Assembly: GCA_020536535.1 (NCBI GenBank)
Contig: JAHLWZ010000943.1
Coordinates: 1-39,854, forward strand
DNA from: Pelomyxa schiedti
Taxonomy: Eukaryota > Evosea > Pelobiontida > Pelomyxidae
Reading direction: 5' to 3'
Length of the DNA: 39,854 nucleotides
The notes beneath the pieces were generated by a model. It was not told where the DNA came from. It saw nothing but the letters and a program-made list of their open reading frames with translations, and did not search any database. The translations under genes and the position numbers were made by a program. Below are positions 30,466 to 39,854 of this stretch, piece by piece; position 1 is the stretch's first letter, and the number at the start of each line of letters is the position of its first letter.

Positions 30466-33400
30466 TTAGAAGCTCCTGACACTTGGACAGGTTAAAAATT
30501 GATTTGGAACACTCAAAATTTGAACCTGTGCTTCTTGTTTTTTGAACTGAGAGGGCACAGTCCTGTTTGTTTCTTTGAGTGGCTTGCTGAATAGTATTGT
30601 GATATCAGTGAGACTTTCGCTCTCCGACCTGTCAGATGAATCGTCACGGTCGGCAGGTTTTTTACTAGTTCTACTTGAAGATGCTTTAGGGCTTTCCGGT
30701 GACTCATCTTGTGGCAACTACAATATGTTAACATCAACTTGGAGAACCCATGATAAATACCAGCTTATTTTTTGTACTGGCACGAATAGGTCTGCCTGTT
30801 TTTGAGAGGAGAGGTGTAGAAGATGACGCCTTGGATGATATATGTGACCTCGGTATAGTGACTGTAACTCTTGTTCTCTTAGGGGTAGGTCCCGAGGGTT
30901 CTTGTGGGGAGTTGGCCTCGGAACCCTCTCCATCCTCGTTTTCACTGTTATGCTTCTTCACTTTCCCAGTTTTGATGTCAGGCTTGTTGTCCGATTCACT
31001 ATCGCTGGTGGTTCTTCCAGAAGGGGGATGACGGGAAGGCTTTCTGCTCTTCTCCGGCTCAGAGTCATAATCAGAGTTATCACTCTCCCGTTTTCTCTTC
31101 CTTTTACTTTTACTGGTACTTGTACTAGAATTGGGTTTGACATTTTCCTGTCTTGCTGAACGTAAATAGCGAAAGAGGGTATCTACTCTCCTCTGGAGCT
31201 GCGCCGCCTATAGTGGTTAGGCGATGTACTCCTGAGTGCTCATACCTTTATACTGCTACATTTATCCCCCAGCCCTAGTGATTTATCTGCAGTAATGGCA
31301 TCCCAGTTTCCAATCCCATGTCTATGTACGCCAAGTAGCAGTAATGCGTCGTCTCTGGGTCCTGCTCGAGTATAAGGTTTTTCATACTACTCGTCCACAC
31401 ACCCCAACTTTGCCAATTTGTAGACTTGCAATCGAAGGGTAATCGAAATGTTTTTAGATTAGAGCCATGCTTGGCAATAATCTCTTTCAAATATATCTCG
31501 TCGTGGAGACGATCGACAACATCTTTGGCACTGAAATTGGCTCCCCCAAAATCGACGAATGCTGAATCCTTTAGAAAATAGGGGAAAAAAGGGGTAGAAG
31601 AAACCTGGGGCTGCTTCGTTTTTAGCACTTTCAACAGCAGAAAAGCACAAAGCAGTAAGTTCTTCACCAAGTGATGTGAATCGCTGGAAGAGTTTGTGAG
31701 GTTTTTTCTGGTAGGGAGAATGTAACTGAAATTTCTCGGCCTGCTGGGAGAGGCTTGCCATTCATGGTAAGGATATCATTTATGCGGGATGCATCACCAA
31801 ATTTTTTAATGCCACGCAACACCAGGCGTACTTCCTTTTCATTATAAGGCATGTCCAACCCTCTGTTGGACCTTGAAGAATGACGACTTTTTCTTCTTGG
31901 GAATTGGGTTATTTGGTGGGTAGTTTTAAGTGTTAAAAAACCGGTCTTCTCTGGAGTCTTGAGCTCTAAGAACACATTGCCTAGGTCCCAGAGTTGACAC
32001 CTCTTCCTTCATTGGACCATTTTTTTCCTTCTCAAAAGCGTTCTGGCATTTGTCAATGTAAATTATTGGTGTGAATTCACAACCATTTCAGCTTTAACAT
32101 CTGGTGTGATTAGTTTAGACCAGAATTCGTCACCCTGGGTTGCAAAACTGGTCACTTTGAATGTATTCAATAGCTCCTCAGCAAGTGTGCTGTCTACCTC
32201 TTAAAGCCAATAAGAAAAAAAAGGGGGAAGAAGAAGCATATACGCTCAGTTGTGGTCTCAGCCCTGGCAAGGACTTCATCTAAGTCCATTTCTCCTGGAG
32301 CCTCTTTCTCCTGTTTAAAGATGTCCTCTGCGTTGAACTTGAGGATCATTTCCAATTCTTCCTTGTTAAGAGACTCAGAGTGCCTGCGTTTGGTTATTTG
32401 AGCACCTCCAATGTGGCCAGTGGTGTCCATAGACTGAATTACGAGATGATCAAGAACCATCTTCTGCTTAGCCCGCAGTAGAATACTTTCTTCTGGAAAA
32501 GAGGTAGACAGCACACTTGCTGAGGAGCTATTGAATACATTCAAAGTGACCAGTTTTGCAACCCAGGGTGACGAATTCTGGTCTAAACTAATCACAGTGT
32601 GCTTTAGCAAGAGGCGGTAAATGTTGACTACTTTTTCTTGACCAATACGATGGCATCTTGATTGCGCCTGGGAAGAAAAATGAGTCGAGACTTTAATGGT
32701 ACAAAACAAACCTGAAGATCATTCTGGGGGTTCCAGTCTTTTGATATTAGAAAAACAACAAACAGGAATGTGGTGCACTGACCTGAATCAAAAATAATTA
32801 CCGTGTCTGCAGTAACGAGATTGATACCAAGACCCCCCGCTCTACAAATAATTGAATTTTTAAGGCAACTATACAGTACTACCTTGTAGACAACAGAAAG
32901 CAAAAATCAGTGGATCCTTCTGCATTAAAATGGTCCATTGCCTGCAAGTTCCTTAAAAAAAGTATTCACCCACTTGGTACTTACTTGTTGTCTTGATTCA
33001 CGTGTCATAGACCCATCCAATCGTTGAAAATGCCAACCCCTACCATGCAAATAATCAGCTAAAATCTCGAGCATTTTTACCATCTACAAGGGTTGAGCTT
33101 TTGGAAAACTACTAGATTTGAAACCTGTGAGAAAATTAAAACTCTGTGCTTCGTCTCATACAGCCTGACCAAAAGCTTGTCCAAAAGAATCATTTTTCCA
33201 GAGTTATTGATCAGTGCTTGAAGAGGCTGCGATTCATTGGGGTTCTCGGCATTGGGAAATAGATAAGGGTGATTACAAAGCTTCTTGAGCTAGGAAAGAG
33301 AATGTCAACAAACTAAACCAGGAAATTGGACATACATCAACGACAATGTTGAGCAGGGTCGTTTTTCCTTCCCCCTTCACATTTTTATTCAATTCCCCAA

Positions 33401-36400
33401 AATTTCTCGTCAAAATCCACTTGTAGTACGTCCTCTGCATGGGTGTGGGATCCACTCGGAGAATTTGCTCTTTTTTTTGCGGCAAAGACTAGGTACAAAA
33501 AGTGGTCAGAATTAATAATTGTTTTGCTGCCATACTTTTTCTACATCTCTTTTCAATCTTCGTAATAAATAAGGTTTAAGTTCTTGATGGAGATGTGAAA
33601 TTTGATCTTGATGCTCAAGGATGGAGTATTGCTTCTCGAATGCCTCCAGATTGAAAAATTTATTTGGCATGAGGAAGTTCAATAAAGACCAGAGTTCCTA
33701 ATGTGAGGAATTAACACTCTTCCACTTTGTATAGCAGTTACCCCCAAGGAATTCTGAAGTGGAGTGCCCGTAATAAGTAATCTATTCCCAGTTTTGAATT
33801 CCTTTAGAACTTCATGTAGCTGGGAAGACGAGTTCTTGAGCCTGTGAGCTTCGTCAACAATGAGGTACCTCCAGTTGATGGCACCCAGGATACTTTCTAC
33901 TTTAGTCAGTGATAAGTAAGCTCAGAGGGTGTGATTACTGTCTTTAAGCACAAGTTCATAATTTGTAATAACAATATTAAACTTCAACTTGTGCCCTTTC
34001 CCATAGAATTCATGTTCGCGAATGACTTTCCTGCTTTCTGACACACCAGCATATACAACCTTCAGAAGGTTAAAATACCAACAAAAGGGGAGGTGGGGGC
34101 CACACAGTGTTTAAAGAGGGGGCCCACTTTTCGCACTCCTGAGCCCAATTGGTAATGGTAGAAAGCCTTCATTGGTAAGAATAAAAAGGGGGAAGTGAAA
34201 GACATACGGGACAACAATTAAATGAGGACCTCTGATGTGGTATGTATTGTGCAGGTGAAGGAGAAAAGCTATAGCTTGAACAGTTTTCCCCAAGCCCCTA
34301 TAATTTGGTCACCAACTCGAAGATTGAAAATATAAAAACATTTCATCGGCTAAAATGCCATTCATCCCTCTAGAAAAGGTCCATGTGAGCCAATTCAGGC
34401 CATCTAACTGGTAGTCTCGTAATAGGCCTCCCATAAGATTGCTGGGCTGCTCTGTGAGACTGGCATACTGTACATGTCTCAGAGGTTGCTGAACACGATA
34501 GCATGTACTGTTAACTAATTGTCACGAAAGGATGGGTACCTCTGGAGCCAGATATGCCCTCTCTCTATTCAAAAACGATTCTAATTCCTTTGGGTAGTCC
34601 TGGATTACTGGGAGCTGTTACTACTTCACTTGCTTATCTTTCATTCCATTCATACTTTCAGGTAGTTCCCACGTGCACTCTTGATAAGGTAGTCCTCGCC
34701 ATTTTATCAGGTATTCCACTTCGTCAGATCCTTCAGAAGATCTGTATCACAATGAGAATTAGTGATGGAAATAAAGCAGACACTTGCTTGCTTGAAACGA
34801 TTCTCTCAACTTTGCATGCCTCCACAATGGACTGCTGATGAAGTTCACGTTGAATGGCTATTTGTTCTATTACATCTGCACTTGCAGTCTATTCGCAATG
34901 AACTTACAGGAGTGGTGGAAAGAGAACTACTTGTACAAGAACGATCTCGGCTCTTTGCTGTTTGATATAAAATTGTAATTTCTTGAACCCGTTATAACCC
35001 GTGCACCTCTCATGCGTTTCCCAACTTTACAAGTGATTAGCGTAAATAAGATGAAAGGCAGAAGATCAACGTGTTGTGTATATAGGCTTTATCTTTCCAT
35101 TTTATTAGGTATTCTGCATCTTTCTCCCATTGTGTATGTAATGATTTGAGATCTGGGATGGGCCCATTCTCTGCACTGGGTCATTCAAGTTGTTGAATGT
35201 TGGATTACCTACCGACAATAATTGGCCTATGGTCAAGCACACGCTCGATAACAGGTCCAGTCCATTCACCTTGGCAATGGTGAAAAGGTAATAGATTACT
35301 GTAGTTCAGACTTGCTGCGGTAGTATGTGTCCTTTCACTACTCTCATCAAAGTCTCCATCATCCTCCTCATCGTCATCGTCATCGTCTTCCTTGTATGAC
35401 TTGCGTGTAGAACACCTTAAGGAGGTGCGAAGGCCAACAGGAGAGACCTTCCTTCGCTCTGGAATTGGTGAGGGAAAAAAAAGAATATGCTAGTGATTAC
35501 TAGGTCTTGTTCCGAAATCGCTGCCAGAGCCGCTTCCTGATGAATGATCTAGAAAGGTCACAAAAGCAACCAGTTTTTCCTTGCATACCACTGTAGTCGT
35601 CATAGTCATCAGAATCGCTAGGCTCACCCCCAAAATACTCATCATCATCCACATTACTGGGCTCAGAGGCACTTCCAGATTCATCCTTTAGAAGGTTAGA
35701 CAAATTACATGAGATTGAAAAACCTCAATTATAAATCGTCTTGGACGTGACCGTAAAGACCGAGCTGAATTTGAATATGCTGAGATGTCAGGTGAAACTG
35801 CTTGCTGTAGTACACAACCAGGGATTTTGATTGTTACACATGAAGCACTTTTCCTGTCACTGTTCAGATCAGTATCAAGAGTACTTGAAGGCACAACAGA
35901 CGCGTCGCTCCTGTTGGCATGTAAATTTCGACGTGGACGACCACGAGTCCTGATGGGTGATGCGTGTGGTGGGGAATCTGCACTTTCACTTGCAGAATAT
36001 TCATCTTGTGATGAGGAAGAAGATGGACTAGATGCAGCCTCGAAGTCACCATCCGAGGACCGGGAAGAATCACTGGCAGCAGATTTCTTGACGCGGTTTG
36101 AGGTCCTTGGTTTCCTACCTCTCTTGGTGCCAGAGCGGATCTGACCCTCAGAGGTACCAACAAGACTGGGGGCAGTTCCCTGATTCCTACGAAAACGTAT
36201 GAGGAATTCATAAGAACAAACGAGAGTGATACTGTAATTGGGGAGGCCCGTGGATTGCAGGGGGTATAGTCTAGTGCAGGAATTAGTCTGGAGTTAGTGG
36301 GAAAACAAGTATACTTCTGCTGTAGGAAGCGCTGAAGGAATCGGTGCTGGTGGAATTTGTGAGTAGGTTGCACTACATTGGGAATTCTTGGCCAATGGAA

Positions 36401-36931
36401 GTGAAGTAGAGGTGCATATGGGAGGAGAATTGCGGGTGCGTTTTTGTATTGGGGGCAGTGTGACTGGAAAATTGATTGGAGGGTCAGGTGCCTGAAGAGA
36501 CCCCTGTGGAGGTGGGTAATTGGCAGTGTACTGCCCGTTGTACTGCAATTTGGGTATTGACGAGGAACATGGCACAGAGGGCAGAGTTACAGGAAAATTT
36601 GGTGGACTTGAGCGTGCTGATGTTCCGCAGTAGGAGGTGTTCAGCCCTGGTGGAGGGCGTTGGGTCCCGGTTGGACTGGACGGTCTCGTGCAGTTTTGTG
36701 TTGCCACAGGGGGTTGGAGGTTGCGGCTGGGTGCGTAAGCGCCGTTGTATGTAGCGACCTGAGGAACACCCAGAGAAGGTGTTTCGTAGGTGCAGTTCGA
36801 GCGTGGTGGCAAAGAATTCGTTGAGTAGGAGTTCGTGTTGTTGATGTAGTTAATGTCTCGGACAACGTCGCGGGCGCGAAAAGACGAGCCTGGGGCGTGA
36901 TTGGTGGCTGAGGCAGAGGGAGTGGTGAACC
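30466..36931 (-). CDS. CHD1-type chromodomain helicase (SNF2 remodeller)
   Basis: A very large multi-exon gene. In order on the minus strand: a Pro/Ser/Asn-rich N-terminus (36300-36930), Ser/Asp/Arg-rich basic-acidic blocks (35350-36120), and a chromodomain ending [18 protein letters not shown] (near 34690). The ATPase lobe 1 has [13 protein letters not shown] (34293), LIVVP...[21 protein letters not shown] (near 33850) and ITGTPLQNS. Lobe 2 has [24 protein letters not shown] and SRCHRIGQ (near 32650). Then come [18 protein letters not shown], a SANT/SLIDE-like block ([16 protein letters not shown]) and the CHD1 C-terminal helical domain ([16 protein letters not shown]) before a Ser/Lys/Glu-rich tail. 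CHD1 slides and spaces nucleosomes on transcribed genes, bound through its chromodomains. The start is unresolved: the first exon (36986 upward) has no ATG in the required phase. Confidence 0.9.
32105..32202. repeat. Inverted repeat arm 1 (CHD1 coding exon)
   Basis: A 98-bp segment whose reverse complement occurs, identical at every position by my reading, at 32499-32596. On the minus strand this arm encodes [20 protein letters not shown], which matches the conserved CHD1 sequence, so it is the original copy. Confidence 0.92.
32493..32596. repeat. Inverted repeat arm 2, occupying a candidate CHD1 intron
   Basis: Arm 2 (32499-32596) is the reverse complement of arm 1. On the minus strand it fills 90 of the 96 nt of a candidate intron (32493-32588; GTTTAG...TTTCCAG). 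Removing that intron restores the helicase sequence [14 protein letters not shown]. The 96 nt contain no stop in frame and are a multiple of three, so a 32-residue insertion is the alternative reading. Confidence 0.88.
35358..35392 (-). repeat. Asp/Glu codon repeat in CHD1
   Basis: Tandem TCA/TCG-TC triplets on the plus strand encode a run of acidic residues between the N-terminal disordered region and the chromodomains. Confidence 0.7.
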
Positions 36932-36986
36932 TACACACGACAAAGAACACAAAAGGGAGGAAAAAACAAGATCGTCAGATCTCACC

Positions 36987-37431
36987 GTTGCCGACCCCGC
37001 GACGTTTGTTTAGTGGTTGTGATTGTTTTTTTTTTTTGTGTTTATGAAAAAGTGCCAGTGGCATGTGCGCAGGCAACGATGGGGTTTTTTTCTTTTTTGC
37101 CCCAACTTACGGTGAATATCCGCAAGACATGCGGCTGATGGATTTCGACCAAAGCAAACCGGAAGGAAAATGCTTCGACAAAAAATAGATTTGGATTTGG
37201 CCTGTGGTTTGCAATTGTTGTTTGTCTGTGTTTCCTCCATCTGCCAACAGATCTTTGCTTTATACAATCTTTCGAACAGGCACCATCCTTCCCTCGCTTA
37301 TGCCCACACGGCCACCCCATTACTGATAACCGTTGTGTTCAGATATGTTCCGTTCTCGCTTTTTGGTTGTCACAACAACCTTTTCCCAGCAAACATACGA
37401 ACGAGTGATTTCGTGCGTTCCTGTTAAAAAA
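36987..37431. promoter_or_regulatory. Divergent region between CHD1 and the TRIM-like gene
   Basis: It contains the probable CHD1 first exon and 5' UTR (36986 upward, with a T12 run at 37026-37037) and the promoter of the TRIM-like gene. No other gene is evident. Confidence 0.45.
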
Positions 37432-39854
37432 ATGGCCAACCAACCGGCCCCAGCACCGCCCGAAAACACGCCGGGTTCGTCCGATGGCGACCACGACGAC
37501 GACGTCGACGTCGTGTGCTGGGTGTGCATGGGGATGTACACCGACCCAGTGTCCCTGTCCTGTGGCCACACAGTCTGCCTCAAGTGCGCGCGCGAGACGC
37601 TCGTGGCGGCCGCCAAGTTGGCTTCGTCGCGCCCCTGTGGCCTCGGTACGTCGCCGAGCGCGTCGCCGCCGTCGGCCAGCAGTTGCAGCCTGCCGGGGCA
37701 GACAAATAGTGCAGCCTCTGCCACGTCATTGAATCGTGAATATCGCATCGACGCTTCTGGTGTGTGTGAGTGTGCGCGTGCTGTGTGAGTGCTTTGCGTG
37801 CGCACACAACTCACTCTCCCTCAAAGAAACAGTTGAAGTAACGTGTCCATTTCAATGCACAAAGACCACAACGATAAAAACCAACACAACTGGTGGGGGT
37901 TTGAAACCAAACACCGTGGTTAATGAACTTGTTGAAAATAGAAAAACCGAATTGGTATGTATCTCAACATGTTGTTCTAACGCTGACATGTGTACTTTTT
38001 TTAAACCAAACCACAAGCTCAGAGCAACACTGTGTGAGGCACCATATTGTTGTGTTGAACCAGCATGCTCTCCATCTCCTGCCACCTGCAAATGCTCTTG
38101 GTGCCATGATTTGTTGTTTTGTGGCCCATGCTTCAAGCAGCACCACCAAAGGGGTGCCTTCAAACTTCACAAAGTTTGTCTTCTCTCGATTCCGTTTCAA
38201 GTCTAAATTTAATTTTTCACCAGGCAACAGAAATAAGCCCGAATGTGACATACTCATGTAGAATTCATGGAGGCAAGGAACGAGACCTTCTGTGCTCGTG
38301 CGGTATTTCGATCTGTTATTTGTGTGAGAAGTCTGAGAAGCACTCCGGACACACAAGCAGACCTCTTACTGATAGCCTTCCAAAGAAAATCACTGAAGTT
38401 CAAGGTTATTACTCTCTCGAGAACCCTCTTATTCTCCCCATAAGAGTTTACCATTTGTAATTTTATGTTTTGCGGAAAAGGGTTCATCCAACAGCTGAGT
38501 GGGATTAGCAACGAAGAAGCCACTGCCATCACACAAATGAATACAGAGAAATTGTCAATCACAAAGGTTCACCTTTTTTCGAAAAAATTTGTGACCAATA
38601 AAAGGCAATTTCAAGCGGCTCCATTTCCATTCTGGATGATTTGCAGGCCATCCAATGTACCTTGGAGGGCAGATGCAAAGAAATCAATCTTATTGCACAG
38701 AGTCTCTCTGATTCAATGGGTTGGAATTCGCAAAAAAAAAAAAAAAACGGATGAAATTTGACTTTTACAGGACACAACCTGGATGCCCAAAACAACTCAT
38801 TGGAGGTTGTTCTGAAGAGCCATCAAGGGTTGATTTCAAAAGCAAACGAAGTTGTCCAGCAACGTAACCCAATGGATGTCCTGAAAGCACACTCGATCCT
38901 CTCTTCTTTACTTTCTGCCAAAGTGTTGCTGGTGTGAGTTCTCTCACCTACTTCCTTTTATCCCCTCTCATATAAGCTACACAACAACAGGACAAACATA
39001 GACTTGAACCATGTGAACAAGCCAAAGCAATCAGGTGCATGACGGGACCACGTGACGAGTTGATTGGAATGATCAAGAAATATGGAACAGTGAACAAAGG
39101 CAGGCTCCCAAACCCACCAAGTGGAGGGAGGGCACCAGTGTGCACAAGGAAATCAGATACAATCATCACAGTGCAGTGGGAACCACCATCACCCCACGAT
39201 GAACAGATGGATATTGAGCAAGTGGTGGGCTACAGTGTGTTGGTGTCGCCCTCATCCAATCACACAGCTTCAGCTTCCCTGCCAGAAACAACAACAAGTC
39301 CTCCTTCCTCTTTGTCACCATCAACACTGAAAACAACAGGAGGGGGTGCAAGGGATGGTGTGAGAGGGCCTCTGGAGGCAGTGGCAACGGTGGCACTGTT
39401 TGAAGTGAAGGGGAAGGAGACAACAAAGTGCGAGGTGACCGTGGAACCAAAGGAGCTCGCGGTTTCGGTGTGTGCCGTGAGCCTCGTTGGATCATCAGCG
39501 CCAACACAGAGTGCCACTGTGGCCACAACACCACCGAGGGAGGTTGAGGTGTTTGTGTGGGGTGCTGCTGGCGGCGCGAATGGTGGCAACTGCATGGCGG
39601 GGGGCCCAGGGGGGTTCTCAACAGCCAGGATGGTGCTCAAGACCGGGACGCGGCTCACGATCGTGGTGGGCCAGGGCGGCGCCGGAAATTGCTCTGGATC
39701 CGGAACAGCGACAAGGAAATCATTTGGTGGTGGTGGGAGTGGCGGGAAAACCACATCCTACTGGTGCGGGGCAGGGGGAGGGGGCTGCAGCGCCGTGATG
39801 TTCGACGGGGTGCCCCTGGTGGTGGCCGCGTTGGTCGCGGTGGCGCGCTGCCCG
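37432..39854 (+). CDS. TRIM-type RING/B-box protein fused to Fn3-like and ALK-like glycine-rich domains (3' truncated)
   Basis: Exon 1 (37432-37759) begins MANQPAPAPPENTPGSSDGD and carries the first RING pairs (CWVCMGMYTDP, SCGHTVCLKC). Exon 2 (37833-37954) brings the last pair (VTCPFQC) and the TRIM-style KPNTVVNELVE. Exon 3 (from 38018) has a cysteine-rich B-box-like region (CCVEPACSP...CSWCHDLLFCGPCFKQHH). After the next intron comes a B-box 2 (CRIHGGKERDLLCSCGISICYLCEKSEKHSGH). Coiled-coil exons follow (38430-38935). From about 39018 a long exon has a fibronectin III-like domain (TIITVQWEPPSP, VVGYSVLVSP). A glycine-rich domain then begins (EVFVWGAAGGANGGNC, GGPGGFSTA, RLTIVVGQGGAG, GGGGSGGKT) and runs off the window. 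TRIM proteins are E3 ubiquitin ligases; the glycine-rich end probably binds a partner. Confidence 0.82.

Noticed and set aside
34554-34965. Plus-strand frames opposite the CHD1 chromodomain region
   Set aside because: The minus strand encodes a clear chromodomain end; the plus frames are shadows.
1-39854. CRISPR arrays, insertion sequences, phage or viral genes
   Set aside because: I saw no regularly spaced repeats, no transposase, integrase or reverse transcriptase frames and no viral structural genes.

Overview
This window is nuclear DNA from a eukaryotic protist. Almost every gene is broken by short GT-AG introns, mostly about 28-100 nt, and the reading frames use the standard code with TAA, TAG and TGA all as stops. 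There are no operons and no prokaryotic signals. The protein set (Integrator subunit 9, CHD1-type remodeller, USP38-type deubiquitinase, ERGIC-53/VIP36-type lectin, TBC-TLDc protein, DNAJB12/14, YIPF) is that of a complex unicellular eukaryote. A phosphoglycerate dehydrogenase of the Entamoeba/Bacteroidetes type, together with the intron-dense architecture, suggests Amoebozoa, possibly an archamoeba such as Pelomyxa. That placement is inference.

Layout. 1-550: probable 3' end of a plus-strand gene. 548-1904: no gene I can defend. 1905-2456: small plus-strand orphan gene that collides tail to tail with a minus-strand DNAJB12/14 gene (2358-3834). 4116-5610 (minus): YIPF1/2-like Golgi protein. 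5937-6599 (plus): GC-rich single-exon orphan membrane protein. 6809-9407 (minus): INTS9. 9602-11454 (minus): L-type cargo lectin. 11734-12702 (minus): cysteine-rich membrane protein. 12866-17428 (minus): USP35/38-like deubiquitinase. 17620-19083 (minus): WG/CW-rich orphan, perhaps a propeller. Then five plus-strand or mixed loci: PGDH-like gene (19244-20539), REase-kinase protein resembling Crinkler effectors (20939-23462), EF2-like protein that has lost its GTPase motifs (23689-26719), tRNA-Ala on the minus strand (26762-26834) and a TBC-TLDc protein (26940-29605). 30466-36931 (minus): CHD1. 37432 to the end (plus): TRIM-type RING/B-box protein running into an ALK-like glycine-rich domain.

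For DNAJB, YIPF, INTS9, the lectin, the cysteine-rich membrane protein, the REase-kinase gene and the EF2-like gene I could join exons so that all splice phases and the total length agree. The genes do not form one pathway. Several serve the secretory route (DNAJB12/14, YIPF, lectin, TBC-TLDc) and several serve transcription/chromatin (INTS9, CHD1).

The most interesting items are: the EF2 paralogue with erased G1-G4 motifs but a kept diphthamide histidine; a perfect 98-bp inverted repeat in CHD1, one arm of which is a coding exon and the other nearly a whole candidate intron; the TRIM/glycine-rich fusion; and the REase-kinase protein.
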